A DNA stretch of 64,000 nucleotides from Amycolatopsis dendrobii (GCF_014145675.1 NZ_JACGZW010000005.1:1-64000); one strand, 5' to 3'; shown: positions 1 through 8,781, counted from the first letter of the stretch. Notes: generated from the sequence alone by a model not told the origin. Program-made: numbers and translations.

Positions 1-69
1 GGGTCCCCGACAGCTTCCGGGTGGTTTCCGGCATCAGACCTGCTTTCAGCGCTCGATGTCCTCAGACAG

Positions 70-83
70 ATGACTTTCGCCCC
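70..83 (+). promoter_or_regulatory. Candidate DevR (DosR) box upstream of the Acg-like gene
   Basis: The 14-mer ATGACTTTCGCCCC matches 10 of 14 positions of the mycobacterial DevR core GGGACTWWAGTCCC and lies about 85 bp before the Acg-like start codon, a normal distance for such a site. The nearby DevR homologue keeps the recognition helix that reads this sequence in mycobacteria. A 10/14 match alone is weak in GC-rich DNA; position is the main support. Confidence 0.4.
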
Positions 84-165
84 TGTGCGCCTCCGCCCGG
101 CGGACGCATGCTGAAGCGACTATTCACGACACAGTGTCCCGCGTTTCGCGGTCCGGGGGAGAAGG

Positions 166-1146
166 ATGACCCTTCAGGTGGCGCCGTCCGGCCTGCTCAG
201 CGCCGAACAGGTGGCGTCGGTGCTGCTCAGCGCCACCCTCGCGCCGTCGACGCACAACACCCAGCCCTGGCTGTTCAGCAGCGGCCCGACGGGCATCGAG
301 GTGCACGCCGACCCCGACCGCACCCTGCCCGTCGCCGACCCCGACCGGCGCGAACTGCTGCTCTCCTGCGGAGCCGCGCTGTTCAACCTGCGCACCGCGA
401 TCCACGCGACCGGCGTCCACCCGGCGACCAGCTACTTCCCCCGCCGCGGCAACCCCGACCTGCTCGCCCTCGTGCGCCCGCGAGCCGCCGCCGCGACCGA
501 CCGGAAGCTCGCGTCCCTGGCCGACGCGATCCCGCTGCGGCACACCAACCGCACGCCGTTCACCGCCAAACCCGTTCCCTCCGGGGCGCTGGGCGCCCTG
601 CGGCACGCGGCCGAGGTCGAGCATGCCTGGCTGCCCCGGCTCGACGCGGACCAGCTCGCCGGCCTCAAGGAGCTGATCCGCGAAAGCCACCGGCTGCAGA
701 TCGAGGACCCGGCCTTCCGGTCCGAATGGCAGCGCTGGACCGGACGCGGGCGCAACCGGCGCGACGGCGTGCCGTTCGCCGCCGGTGGAGCCGTCACCGC
801 GGACGACACCTGGGTCCTGCGCGACTACGGCGGCGGTTCGCGCGCACTGGGAGCCGCGCCGCTGGTCGTCGTGGTCGGGACGTTCGCCGACCTGGCGATC
901 GACCGGCTCCGCGCCGGACAGGCCATGCAACGGGTGCTGCTCACCGCGACCGCCCGCGGGATCGACGCCTCCTTCATCTCCCAGCCGGTCGAGGTGCCCG
1001 CCATCCGCGCCCGGCTCCGGGACCTGCTCGGCGGGGGGCTCTGGCCGCAGATCGTGCTCCGCCTCGGGTACGGAGCCCCCGTTCCGCGAACTCCGCGCCG
1101 GGCACTGGAAGACGTCCTCGTCACTCCGTCCCCGCTCAGCGTCTAG
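166..1146 (+). CDS. acg: Acg-like nitroreductase-fold FMN protein
   Basis: A 326-residue protein resembling the Acg (Rv2032) family of nitroreductase-fold flavoproteins, which in mycobacteria belong to the DevR dormancy regulon and are thought to bind or store FMN rather than reduce nitro compounds. The N-terminal [12 protein letters not shown] motif is the typical FMN-phosphate-contacting stretch, and the [12 protein letters not shown] and [17 protein letters not shown] regions fit the two-lobed Acg layout. GGGGGAGAAGG lies just before the ATG. Its stop codon overlaps that of devR: both genes end in a shared CTAG palindrome (1143-1146), so transcripts converge with no spacer. A DevR-box-like site lies upstream. 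The family call is firm; the catalytic role is unknown. Confidence 0.85.
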   Translation: MTLQVAPSGLLSAEQVASVLLSATLAPSTHNTQPWLFSSGPTGIEVHADPDRTLPVADPDRRELLLSCGAALFNLRTAIHATGVHPATSYFPRRGNPDLLALVRPRAAAATDRKLASLADAIPLRHTNRTPFTAKPVPSGALGALRHAAEVEHAWLPRLDADQLAGLKELIRESHRLQIEDPAFRSEWQRWTGRGRNRRDGVPFAAGGAVTADDTWVLRDYGGGSRALGAAPLVVVVGTFADLAIDRLRAGQAMQRVLLTATARGIDASFISQPVEVPAIRARLRDLLGGGLWPQIVLRLGYGAPVPRTPRRALEDVLVTPSPLSV

Positions 1147-1796
1147 GCGCCCGGCCGATGCGGACGGCCTCGCAACTCCGTCGCCAGCACCGCCGCCTGC
1201 GTGCGCCGCTCCATGCCGAGCTTCGTCAGCAACCGCGAAACATAGTTTTTCACCGTTTTCTCCGCGAGGAACATCCGCTCGGAGATCTGCCGGTTCGTCA
1301 GCCCCTCGCCGATCAGCCCCAGCAGCGTGCGTTCCTGATCGGACAGCTGTGCGAGCGGGCCCCGCTGTTTTTCCGCGCTGTCGCGCAGTTTCGCCATCAG
1401 CGCGGCCGCCGCGTGCGCGTCCAGCAGCGACTTGCCCGCGCCGACGTCCCGGACCGCCGAGATCAGGTCGAGGCCCTTGATGTCCTTGATCACGTAGCCG
1501 GCGGCGCCGGCCAGCACCGCGTCGAGCATCGCCTGTTCGTCGGTGTAGGAGGTGAGCATCAGGCATTTCAGGTCCGGCGAGACCGACCGCAGCTCGCGGG
1601 CCAGTTCGATGCCGTTGCCGTCGGGCAGCCGCACGTCGAGCACCGCGACGTCCGGCCGCAGCGCCGGGATCCGGGCCAGCGCCTGCGAAACGTCGGCCGC
1701 TTGGCCGACCACGGCGATCTCCGGGTCCTCCTCCAACAGGTCGGCGACCCCGCGCCGGACCACCTCGTGATCGTCCACCAGGAAAACCCGCAGCAT
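1143..1796 (-). CDS. devR: DevR/DosR-type response regulator (NarL/LuxR family)
   Basis: A 217-residue two-domain response regulator. The receiver domain (about 1-120) has the acidic pair D8-D9, phospho-acceptor D54 in [12 protein letters not shown]82 and K104, the same numbering as mycobacterial DevR. The C-terminal LuxR-type HTH (about 150-210) contains [20 protein letters not shown], nearly identical to the DNA-reading helix of DevR. I chose the ATG at 1796 because GGGAGAAGG precedes it well; a GTG 15 bases upstream lies inside that ribosome site. It follows the sensor gene by 78 bases and faces the Acg gene. It likely controls the stress genes out to 9.6 kb, binding DevR boxes in response to low oxygen, NO or another cue. 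Confidence 0.9.
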   Translation of the reverse strand: MLRVFLVDDHEVVRRGVADLLEEDPEIAVVGQAADVSQALARIPALRPDVAVLDVRLPDGNGIELARELRSVSPDLKCLMLTSYTDEQAMLDAVLAGAAGYVIKDIKGLDLISAVRDVGAGKSLLDAHAAAALMAKLRDSAEKQRGPLAQLSDQERTLLGLIGEGLTNRQISERMFLAEKTVKNYVSRLLTKLGMERRTQAAVLATELRGRPHRPGA

Positions 1797-1874
1797 CGGT
1801 CCTTCTCCCACGTCGGGCTCGTTCGTGCGTCGAGAGTACGGCGCGCCGCCGCGCTCCGGCGGTGCCGAAAGTCC

Positions 1875-3590
1875 TCAATCACCGGTCGGCGACCGGGTTT
1901 TCACCGGCACGGACCAGCTCAGCCGCGACCCGCCCGCCACAGTCAGCGTCCCGCCGCGGCGGCTCGCCTGCTCCGCCAGCGCGGCAAGGCCGGGCGCGGC
2001 GGACACGGCGACGTCGCCCGCGCCCTCGTACCGGACGGTCACCGTCGTCTGCTCCGGTTCCGCCTGGATCTCGACCTCCACCGCTTCGGCCGAGGTGTGC
2101 CGGGCGATCAGCTCGAGCGCGTCGGAGAGCAGCGGCACCACGACGTCCGAGTGCACCGGATCGAGTTTCCCGGTCAGCTGCGTGGACACCGCAAGGCCCC
2201 ATTCCTCTCGCGCCCGCGCCAGCACCCGCAGCACCTGGTCGCGGATCGGCTCCGGAGCGGGCGGCAGGACGTCGTCGAGCCGGAAAACGGTCTGCTGCAC
2301 GTGGTTGATCACGTCGTCGAGGTCGGCGATCGTCTCGCGCAGCCGGGTCGCGACCACCGCCGATTTGGCGAGCCCGGCCGTGGTCTGCAGCGACAGCGCG
2401 GCGGCGTAGAGCCGGTTCAGGATCTCGCTGTGCAGCCGCGCGGCGATCCGGTCGCGTTCGTCGTGCAGCGCGGCGTCCTCGCGTTCGGCCCGCGCCTGCG
2501 CCAGTTCGAGCGCCACCGCCGCCTGGTCGGCGAACCAGGCCGCGATCTCCAGGTCGTCGGAGGTGAACGCCGGGCGGCCGGCCAGCCGGGACACGGTCAG
2601 CACCCCGGCCACCGTCCCGTTCCCGGCCAGCGGCATCAGCATCACCGAATCGAGATTCAAGGTCAGCACGGACGGCACGGACAGCCGCGACAGCTCGTCC
2701 GGCCACGACCCGATCCTCGGCTCGCCGCGGGCGAACACCGTGCCGGCCACAGTGGACTCGGTGAGCAGTTCCCGCCCGGCCAGCTGTTCCGCGCCCGCCC
2801 CGATCGCGCGTTCGACGCGAAGGTAGCCCTCCCGCTCCGACGGGCGGGTCACCGAAACCAGGTCCGCGGACGCGAGCGCCCGCGCGTAGTCCACGACGCG
2901 GCCCAGCGGATCGCCGAGATCCGCCGACAGCAGTTCCCGGGTCACCGCCGCGGACGCGCGCAGCCATTCCTGCTGGTTCCGCGCGGTCTCGTACAGCCGC
3001 GCGTTCTCGATCGCGCTGCCCGCCGCGGCGGCGAGCGAGAGCGCGAGCTGCTCGTCCTCCTCGGTGAACCGGCCGTGTCCGGCGTCGGCGAGGTAGAGGT
3101 CGCCGAACACCTCGCCGCGCACCCGGACCGGGACGCCGAGGAAGCTCGTCATCGGCGGATGCCCCTCGGGGAACCCGGTCGACCGAGGATCGTCCTGCAG
3201 CCGGTCCAGCCGCACCGGGCGCGGGTCCTCGACGACCGCGCCGAGCAGGCCCTTGCCTTCGGGCAGCCTGCCGATCCGCGCGACCGATTCGGCGTCCATC
3301 CCGGTGTGCACGAACTCGGTCAGCCGCCCGTCCGGCCCGATCACGCCCAGCGCCGCGTACCGCGCCCCGACCAGTTCGCACGCCGACTCCACGAGCCGGC
3401 GCAGCAGCGCGGGCAGCGCGAGGCTGCCGGTGATGGACTGGGTCGCGCGCAGCAGCCCGCGCAGCCTGCCCTGCGTGCTGATGACCTCCTGAGCGCGTTC
3501 CACCAGCTCGCCGAGAAGCTGGTCCAGTTCCATCCTCGGCTGATCGGGGAACGTCAGCCCCTCGTGTTCGGGTGTGTCCCGCTGGTTCAC
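1875..3590 (-). CDS. devS: DevS/DosT-like GAF-GAF sensor with degenerate kinase core
   Basis: A 571-residue homologue of DevS/DosT: two tandem GAF domains (about 45-190 and 210-370), a HisKA_3 helix and a HATPase-like end. The GTG at 3590 is preceded by AGGAG and gives the family length. GAF-A keeps His144 in FPEGHPPM, matching the haem ligand of mycobacterial DosS, so gas or redox sensing through haem is plausible. The kinase part is abnormal. The H-box reads RIAARLHSEILNRLY, with Ser where the catalytic Asp/Glu should follow His. The N-box reads SDALELIARHTSA, lacking the Asn. The D-box reads YEGAG instead of DNGRG. ATP binding and autophosphorylation may be lost. It lies directly upstream of devR in the same direction. 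Confidence 0.85.
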   Translation of the reverse strand: MNQRDTPEHEGLTFPDQPRMELDQLLGELVERAQEVISTQGRLRGLLRATQSITGSLALPALLRRLVESACELVGARYAALGVIGPDGRLTEFVHTGMDAESVARIGRLPEGKGLLGAVVEDPRPVRLDRLQDDPRSTGFPEGHPPMTSFLGVPVRVRGEVFGDLYLADAGHGRFTEEDEQLALSLAAAAGSAIENARLYETARNQQEWLRASAAVTRELLSADLGDPLGRVVDYARALASADLVSVTRPSEREGYLRVERAIGAGAEQLAGRELLTESTVAGTVFARGEPRIGSWPDELSRLSVPSVLTLNLDSVMLMPLAGNGTVAGVLTVSRLAGRPAFTSDDLEIAAWFADQAAVALELAQARAEREDAALHDERDRIAARLHSEILNRLYAAALSLQTTAGLAKSAVVATRLRETIADLDDVINHVQQTVFRLDDVLPPAPEPIRDQVLRVLARAREEWGLAVSTQLTGKLDPVHSDVVVPLLSDALELIARHTSAEAVEVEIQAEPEQTTVTVRYEGAGDVAVSAAPGLAALAEQASRRGGTLTVAGGSRLSWSVPVKTRSPTGD

Positions 3591-4025
3591 CCCGGCTCCT
3601 GCCCGTCCGGGCCCCGCGTCCCGTCCGCGGCGCGCCACTGGGAATTCAGTCTTGCGGCTCGTGCGAGCGGCCGTCAAGCGCGCGAAAAGGGCGCCGCCGC
3701 GTTTTTCGGCGTTGCACGGGAAAACGGGCGTGCCGGACGCTCTCGCCGCGGGGGAATCGCGCGGGAAAGCGTCTCCTCCGGACCCGGTCCGTCCGTCGCT
3801 TTTCCCTTGGCTTCCCACGGAAGCGGGCGATCAGGCGGTGAGCCGCAAGGCGGAACGGAGTGAGCGGCCCGCCCGCGCGGGACGCGGCGAAGATCAGCGG
3901 AATGGTTCTTCCGGAGGAAATATCGATCATCGGAAGGGCCCCGGCGGAATTGCCGGTTGCTCCATTCGGGCATTCCCCGGAATCCCGCGTTTTGTTGCCA
4001 TTTCGCCAGATATCCGCGGGAAGGG
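3591..4025. other. Intergenic region upstream of devS, no gene seen
   Basis: No reading frame here has a convincing ribosome site plus codon bias. It separates the 3' end of a universal stress gene from the devS start and presumably holds the devSR promoter. The part near 3900-4020 is less GC-rich than its surroundings. I see no clear DevR box here. Confidence 0.4.
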
Positions 4026-4919
4026 TCAGCGCCGTGCCTCCGGGCGCACCACCAGGACCGGGCACGCGGAGTGGTGGATCAGCGCCTGGCTGGTCGACCC
4101 CAGCAGCATCCCGGCGAACCCGCCCCGGCCGCGGGTGCCGACGACCATCAGCTGCGCCCGCTCCGACTCGTCGAGCAGCACCTGCCGCGGCCGGTCGCGC
4201 ACGAGCTTTCGGCGCACCTCGACGTCGGGGTACTTCTCCTGCCAGCCGTCGAGCCGCTGCGCGAGCAGCCGTTCCTCGACCGGCTGGCGCTGCGTTTCCC
4301 GCTCCGGCACCGGGCGCGCGGTGCGCTCGATCGCGTCGCACACGACGTCCGCCCAGGCGTGCACCGCGACGAGCGGGACCTGCCGGAAGCTGGCCTCCTC
4401 GAACGCCGCCGCGATCGCCGCCTCGCTGTTCGGGCTGGTGTCGACGCCGACCGCCACCGGCCCGTCGAGCGGGACCGGCCCGTCGCCGCCGCGTCCGCGG
4501 ACCACCACGACCGGGCAGCCCGCGTTGCTCACGACCGCCGCGACCGCCGCCCCCGCCAGCATGCCGGCGAACCCGTCGGTCCCGGTGCGGCCGAGCACGA
4601 CCATCCGGGCGTCGCGGGACCGGTCGATCAGCAGGTCGGGCGCGGAGTCGGAGTACACCTCGCCCCGGACCGGGGACGCGTCGCCGAACGGAGCCGCCAG
4701 GTCCTCCCCGAGCGGGGCGCGCCGTCCGCCGTCGGCGGGCGCGTCCTCGAACAGCGGCCCCGGCCCGGCGAATCCGGCGGGCACCGCGGTCTGCAGGCAG
4801 TGCACGAGCTCCAGTTCGAGATCGCGGCCCGCAGCGAGCCGGGCGGCCCACCGGACCGCTTCGGCGGCGCCGTCCCATCCGCCGATCCCGACGAGCACCG
4901 TGCGGTTCCGGCCGGTCAT
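4026..4919 (-). CDS. Tandem universal stress protein (UspA family)
   Basis: A 297-residue protein with two UspA domains (about 7-140 and 155-292). The second ends in GTRGRGGFAGMLLGST, matching the ATP-binding G-x2-G-x9-G-S/T signature. The first has GRTGTDGFAGMLAGAA, which lacks the final Ser/Thr, so only the C-terminal half is predicted to bind ATP in the usual way. Tandem Usps of this size are typical of actinomycete DevR regulons. The start codon overlaps the stop of the upstream CBS gene in an ATGA junction, so the two are translationally coupled. It is probably cytoplasmic and induced in dormancy. Confidence 0.88.
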   Translation of the reverse strand: MTGRNRTVLVGIGGWDGAAEAVRWAARLAAGRDLELELVHCLQTAVPAGFAGPGPLFEDAPADGGRRAPLGEDLAAPFGDASPVRGEVYSDSAPDLLIDRSRDARMVVLGRTGTDGFAGMLAGAAVAAVVSNAGCPVVVVRGRGGDGPVPLDGPVAVGVDTSPNSEAAIAAAFEEASFRQVPLVAVHAWADVVCDAIERTARPVPERETQRQPVEERLLAQRLDGWQEKYPDVEVRRKLVRDRPRQVLLDESERAQLMVVGTRGRGGFAGMLLGSTSQALIHHSACPVLVVRPEARR

Positions 4920-5521
4920 CTGCCCGGCCCCTCGCCCGCCGGGTCCGCCGCGACCACGCCGGGCACCGCGAGCGCCAGCAGCGTCGCGACGTCGCGGTCG
5001 GCTTCCTCGTCGTACCGGTCGGTGATGCGCACGATCCCTTCGTGCACCTCGACTTTCCAGCGTCCGGTCCCGCCGTAGACCTCGAGCCGGTGCCGCACGT
5101 CCGCGGCGATCGCGGTGTCGGCGCGGGCGAGCACGCGGACCACGTCGCCGCGCGTCACGATGCCGACCACCCGGCGGCCCTGGACGACGATCGGCATCGC
5201 CTGGCTCTTCGAGTCCACCAGCTCGCGGCACACGTCGGCGAGGTCGGCTCCGGGCGGCATCCCGGCGGCGGGCGAGGTCATCACCGCACCGACAGTCGTC
5301 TCGATCGCGCCGGGGCGACACGGCCGCCGGTCCCGGCCCCGCGCGGGAGTCCGGCCGCGCCCGAGCTCGGCCTCGGTGACGATGCCGACCAGCCGGCCCT
5401 CGTCGTCGACCACCGGCAGCGCGGGGAAGCCGCGTTCGGCGAGGATCCCGGCAGCCTCGTCGGCGGAGGTCCACGGACGCACCGTCTCCGCAGGCGAGGA
5501 CATCAGATCGCGTGCGCGCAT
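4916..5521 (-). CDS. CBS-pair plus BON domain protein
   Basis: A 201-residue protein with two CBS motifs (about 1-60 and 75-130; GFPALPVVDDEGRLVGIVT and AMPIVVQGRRVVGIVTRGD), followed by a BON-like tail (about 135-190). CBS pairs bind adenine nucleotides and act as energy sensors; BON domains in this setting are of unknown partner. I chose the ATG at 5521, preceded by AGGGAAGGACG, instead of an earlier in-frame start. It forms a coupled pair with the Usp gene downstream. A DevR-box-like palindrome lies about 85 bp upstream. Confidence 0.82.
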   Translation of the reverse strand: MRARDLMSSPAETVRPWTSADEAAGILAERGFPALPVVDDEGRLVGIVTEAELGRGRTPARGRDRRPCRPGAIETTVGAVMTSPAAGMPPGADLADVCRELVDSKSQAMPIVVQGRRVVGIVTRGDVVRVLARADTAIAADVRHRLEVYGGTGRWKVEVHEGIVRITDRYDEEADRDVATLLALAVPGVVAADPAGEGPGR

Positions 5522-5590
5522 CAGACCCGTCCTTCCCTGGCACTGGCTCGAAAATAGGCGACGGGAAACGGCAGGCACGCCGGTCCGGAG

Positions 5591-5869
5591 TCACCGGCGC
5601 GAAGGACCAACGTCCTCAGTGCCGCGGCGCGAGCGGTTCCCGCGGCGGCGCGCTCGTCCGTTCGGCGCAGGGGCCTTGCGCTGCGCCTCGGTGAGGACGA
5701 GCGCGTCCGGGCCGGGGAAGATCGTCGAGACGTAGCCGCCGAGGAACCAGCGGACGGTGAACGGCGGGCCGCCGTCCGGGGTCCCGACCGCGACGATGCG
5801 GCCGTACCGGTCCGGGGCCTCCGCCCGGCCGCTCTTCACGACCAGCCAGTCGCCGGGTTGTGCGCACAT
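5591..5869 (-). CDS. DUF1918 small protein
   Basis: A 92-residue protein with a single small beta-barrel-like domain of the DUF1918 family (about 1-60: QPGDWLVVKSGR, DGGPPFTVRW, FPGPDALV), followed by an Arg-rich tail RARRRGNRSRRG. DUF1918 proteins are common in actinomycete stress islands; their function is not known. GAGGAGGAGC lies immediately before the ATG. The basic tail could contact nucleic acid, but that is only inference. Confidence 0.8.
   Translation of the reverse strand: MCAQPGDWLVVKSGRAEAPDRYGRIVAVGTPDGGPPFTVRWFLGGYVSTIFPGPDALVLTEAQRKAPAPNGRARRRGNRSRRGTEDVGPSRR
5603..5616. promoter_or_regulatory. Candidate DevR box before the CBS-BON / Usp pair
   Basis: AGGACCAACGTCCT is a near-palindrome matching the DevR core at 10 of 14 positions, with both GGAC/GTCC half-sites intact. 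It lies 82-95 bp upstream of the CBS-BON start, inside the 3' end of the DUF1918 gene. Confidence 0.4.
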
Positions 5870-5954
5870 CGCTCCTCCTCGGTCCGATCGCCGGCGCGGG
5901 AAAGTTCCACCGCGGCAACGCTTCGCGCGGTCAGGGCACTCGCCGCGGGCTTCC

Positions 5955-6755
5955 TCACCGGAACGCCCCGCGCACGACCGCCACCGGGCACGCCGCGTGC
6001 GCGAGCAGCCGGTTCCCGGTCGACCCGAGCAGCTCGCCCGAGACCGGCTCCTGTCCGCGAGTGCCGATCACGACCAGCTGCGCCCCTTCGACCGCCATCA
6101 GCGCCCGCCCGGCGGAACGCTCCCGCACCGCCCGGACCCGCACCGGGACCTCCGGGTACTTGTCCGCCCAGGCGGCGATGCACTCGCGCAGCGCACGGTC
6201 CTCCTCCTCGGCCCGCTCCGGCCGGTCGGACCGCCAGGCGCGCACCGCGATCAGCGGCACCCGCCGGTTCGCCGCGGCCGCGAAGGCGAATTCCCCGGCG
6301 CGCTCGTCCCCCGCCACCCCGACCACGACCGCCCCGCCCGCCGCCGCGCGCCCGCGCACGACGACCACCGGGCAGTGCGCCCCCGCCGCCACCCGCAAGG
6401 CGACCGATCCGATCGCCGCCCCGCGCAGCCCGCCGAGCCCGTGCGAACCCAGCACCACCAGCGACACCGACCGCGACCGCTCGACGAGGAGCTCGACCGC
6501 GAGCCCCGCCCGCACGACCGGCAGGGTCGCCACCCCTGGCGCGGCCTCCTCGGCGACCTGCGCCGCCCGGCTCAGCCACCGATGCGCGCGAGCGAACCGT
6601 TCCCGCGCCCGCCGGTCCGCGGTCCCGGCCTGGAACAGCTGCAGCCGGCAGCCGCGGTGCAGCGCTTCGGCGGCCGCCCAGCGGACCGCCGCCAGCGAGG
6701 CCTCCGACTCGTCGACCCCGACGAGCACCGCGCGGTCAGGCTTCTTCCCGGGCAC
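5955..6755 (-). CDS. Tandem universal stress protein (UspA family)
   Basis: A 266-residue protein with two UspA domains (about 8-135 and 142-262). Both carry the ATP-binding signature: GSHGLGGLRGAAIGSVAL in the first half and GTRGQEPVSGELLGSTGN in the second. It is a close paralogue of the Usp at 8782-9594 and more distant from the one at 4026-4919. The gene has its own upstream spacer with a DevR-box-like sequence about 75 bp before the ATG, so independent DevR control is plausible. It is transcribed toward the DUF1918 gene 85 bases away. Confidence 0.88.
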   Translation of the reverse strand: MPGKKPDRAVLVGVDESEASLAAVRWAAAEALHRGCRLQLFQAGTADRRARERFARAHRWLSRAAQVAEEAAPGVATLPVVRAGLAVELLVERSRSVSLVVLGSHGLGGLRGAAIGSVALRVAAGAHCPVVVVRGRAAAGGAVVVGVAGDERAGEFAFAAAANRRVPLIAVRAWRSDRPERAEEEDRALRECIAAWADKYPEVPVRVRAVRERSAGRALMAVEGAQLVVIGTRGQEPVSGELLGSTGNRLLAHAACPVAVVRGAFR

Positions 6756-6825
6756 CCCGCCTCCCCTTCCCGCCGCCGGTTCCGGCAGCCGGGTCCACCG
6801 TGGCCTGCCCGCGGCTACTCCGTCA

Positions 6826-6839
6826 GGGCCCGAAGTCCT
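6826..6839 (-). promoter_or_regulatory. Candidate DevR box before the Usp gene
   Basis: Read on the - strand, AGGACTTCGGGCCC matches the DevR core at 10 of 14 positions. It is 71-84 bp upstream of the Usp start at 6755. Confidence 0.4.
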
Positions 6840-6939
6840 CTCCCGGAGGGACGAAAGCGCCTCCCCCGGCCTCTCCCGCCCCTCCGCCTCTCCTCCCGCG
6901 GGTGCGCGGCCGAGGCGGCGGGGCTTCCGGGCCGGGAAC

Positions 6940-6982
6940 GGGAAGCGGCCACCATCCGAAAAGGACAGCGGCCGCTCTTCCC
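6940..6982 (-). terminator. Hairpin after the Usp / CBS-BON operon
   Basis: GGGAAGCGGCC and GGCCGCTCTTCCC can form a stem with one small bulge about 25-65 bp past the stop of the CBS-BON gene at 7006. It is a likely rho-independent-type terminator for the - strand operon, without a strong U tract, as is common in actinomycetes. Confidence 0.45.
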
Positions 6983-7005
6983 GTCGCGCGACGGGGAATC
7001 GGGGG

Positions 7006-7671
7006 TCACCCGAGCACTCTGCCCGCGGCCGGTTCGTCGGCCAGGACGATCCGGGCGTCCACTCCCACCCGCAAATGCTCTTGCACCGCCACCACGCCGT
7101 CCACCCGGCCGACGAGGGCCAGCATCACCGGGATCACCGGGACCATGCTGTCCCGCTCGACCGTCCCGGTCAGCGACACGACGCCGTCGCGCACCGCGAT
7201 GTCCAGCGATGCCGGGTCGAGGCACAGTTCTCGGTCGAGGACCTCGTCGCGCACCTCGTCGCGGATCTCGCTGTCCGGACGCAGGAACACGCGCCCGAGG
7301 TCGCCGTACGAGACGATGCCCGCCAACGCGCCGTCGGCGCCCAGCACGGGAAGGCGGCGCACCCGGCCCGCGTCCATCAGCCGGACCGCGCGCACGACGT
7401 CGTCGTCCACGCCGACGGTCACCGGCGGCGTGCTCATCGCCTCGCCCACTTTCCCGGTCTTGTGCCGTCTCCCGAAGCAGCGGCCGGAGCGCCGCCGCGA
7501 CAGGTCGCCGCGCGTGACGAAGCCGAGGACCCTGCCGTCCTCGCCGACGACCGGCGCGCCGCTCACCTCCCGCCGCTCCAGCACGGCGACGGCGGCTTCG
7601 GCCGACATCCCCGGTTCGACCGTCGCGACGTCGGCGGTCATCACCGCGCGGACCTGCCGGCTTCTCTTCAT
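7006..7671 (-). CDS. CBS-pair plus BON domain protein
   Basis: A 221-residue protein with two CBS motifs (about 8-62 and 80-130; GAPVVGEDGRVLGFVTRGD and RLPVLGADGALAGIVSYGD) and a C-terminal BON domain (about 138-205; LDIAVRDGVVSLTGTV). It is a paralogue of the CBS-BON protein at 4916-5521 with a more canonical BON repeat. GAGGAG precedes the ATG. It starts 10 bases after the stop of an upstream single-domain Usp, so the two form an operon. CBS pairs in such proteins are expected to sense AMP/ATP; the role of the BON part is unknown. Confidence 0.85.
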   Translation of the reverse strand: MKRSRQVRAVMTADVATVEPGMSAEAAVAVLERREVSGAPVVGEDGRVLGFVTRGDLSRRRSGRCFGRRHKTGKVGEAMSTPPVTVGVDDDVVRAVRLMDAGRVRRLPVLGADGALAGIVSYGDLGRVFLRPDSEIRDEVRDEVLDRELCLDPASLDIAVRDGVVSLTGTVERDSMVPVIPVMLALVGRVDGVVAVQEHLRVGVDARIVLADEPAAGRVLG

Positions 7672-7681
7672 CTCGGGCTCC

Positions 7682-8179
7682 TCACAGCAAGGGACCGGGG
7701 CGAGCGGCGCCCACGTCCGGCAGCGGCCCGCGTTCTTCGGCCGAACGGGCCGGGACGATCACCACCGGGCAGCGCGCCTGCCGCAGGCAGTACTCCGAAA
7801 CCGAGCCGACGAGCATCCGCAGCACCCGGCTGTGCCCGTGGCTGCCCAGCACCAGCATCGCCGCGTCCGCCGACGCGCGGACCAGCGCCGGGCCGGGCGC
7901 TCCGGCCACGGCGCCGGTCCGCACCCGGGCCGGATCCGCGCCGGGACATGCCCTGGCGACCGAGCCGTCCAGCTCGTGCCGGTACCGGGACGCGATCTCC
8001 TCGTACGAACGGGCGAGCGCCGACTCGAGATCCGCGAGCGGGTCGAACGTCCAGGCGCGCAGCACCGCCACGCTCCGGCCGCTCGCCGCCGCCTCGGCCA
8101 GCGCCCAGCGGACTGCCGCCTCGCTGCCCGCCGAGCCGTCGGCGCCCACGACGATTTCCCGTTCGCCGGTCGTGCTCAT
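7682..8179 (-). CDS. Single-domain universal stress protein
   Basis: A 165-residue single UspA domain with GSHGHSRVLRMLVGSVSEY as the ATP-binding signature. I chose the ATG at 8179 because AGGAGG precedes it; the frame stays open upstream but without bias. It is the first gene of an operon with the CBS-BON gene. A weak GACCTTCGGC sequence 40-50 bp upstream could be a DevR half-site, but I do not call it. Confidence 0.85.
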   Translation of the reverse strand: MSTTGEREIVVGADGSAGSEAAVRWALAEAAASGRSVAVLRAWTFDPLADLESALARSYEEIASRYRHELDGSVARACPGADPARVRTGAVAGAPGPALVRASADAAMLVLGSHGHSRVLRMLVGSVSEYCLRQARCPVVIVPARSAEERGPLPDVGAARPGPLL

Positions 8180-8229
8180 GGCCGCCTCCTCGCCTCCGCC
8201 CGAACGTCCGCGGTGGATCGCCGAAGGTC

Positions 8230-8631
8230 CTACTCGACCTCGATCTTGATCTGTTTCTCGTGCGGCTGCCCGGCCAGCGGCATCGAGATCTCGAGGATGC
8301 CGTCGACGTAGCGCGCGGTCACCTCGCCCGTCACCGCCCCGGCGGGCAGATGGACCGTGCGGCTGAACTTGCCGTAGGAGAATTCGCTGCGGCCGTCGAC
8401 GTGCCTGCGCTCCGCACGGTCGGCCTCGACGGTCAGCAGGCCGTCGTGCGTGGTCACGGAGATGTGCTTCTCCGGGTCGAAACCCGGCAGTTCGGCGCGG
8501 ACGGTGTAGGTCCCGCCTTCGGTGGACTCCTCGATGCGCACCGGGTTGTGGTCGCCGAACGGCCACGGCCGGTCGAGCCAGGCGGCGATGTTCGGCAGCG
8601 CCATCCGGGAACCGGGCAACAGTGACGTCAT
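8230..8631 (-). CDS. Hsp20 / alpha-crystallin small heat-shock protein
   Basis: A 133-residue small heat-shock protein. The alpha-crystallin domain spans about 35-130: GGTYTVRAELPGFDPEKHISV, a dimerising LLTVEADRAE strand, and the GILEISMPL end motif. The start at 8631 has AAAGGAG seven bases upstream and gives a length close to HspX (Acr), a major DevR-regulon chaperone. It holds unfolding proteins in an ATP-independent way and probably assembles into oligomers. A DevR-box-like site lies about 90 bp upstream. Its position among Usp and CBS genes fits a dormancy regulon. Confidence 0.92.
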   Translation of the reverse strand: MTSLLPGSRMALPNIAAWLDRPWPFGDHNPVRIEESTEGGTYTVRAELPGFDPEKHISVTTHDGLLTVEADRAERRHVDGRSEFSYGKFSRTVHLPAGAVTGEVTARYVDGILEISMPLAGQPHEKQIKIEVE

Positions 8632-8719
8632 TGCGCACTCCTTTCTCGGGAACGGTGTCGCCCTTTCAGGAAACCGCGCCCGCCGGCAGTCGCGACGCTG
8701 CCGGACTGCCCGAAGCCGA

Positions 8720-8733
8720 AGGCCGAAAGTCAC
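8720..8733 (-). promoter_or_regulatory. Candidate DevR box before the Hsp20 gene
   Basis: Read on the - strand, GTGACTTTCGGCCT matches the DevR core at 10 of 14 positions. It lies 89-102 bp upstream of the Hsp20 ATG and shares the GACTTTCG core with the site at 70-83. Confidence 0.4.
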
Positions 8734-8781
8734 CGAACGGGCGGACCGCGAACCGGGACCCCACCGTCCACAGAGGACTTT

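Noticed and set aside
21..3863. Very long open frame of about 1,280 codons on the + strand
   Set aside because: It is a shadow of devR and devS on the opposite strand: the product is Arg/Pro/Gln-rich with no domain, while the opposite strand gives complete, recognisable proteins.
8216..8231. DevR-box-like GACCTTCGGC before the single-domain Usp gene
   Set aside because: Only about 7 of 14 positions match, no better than expected by chance.
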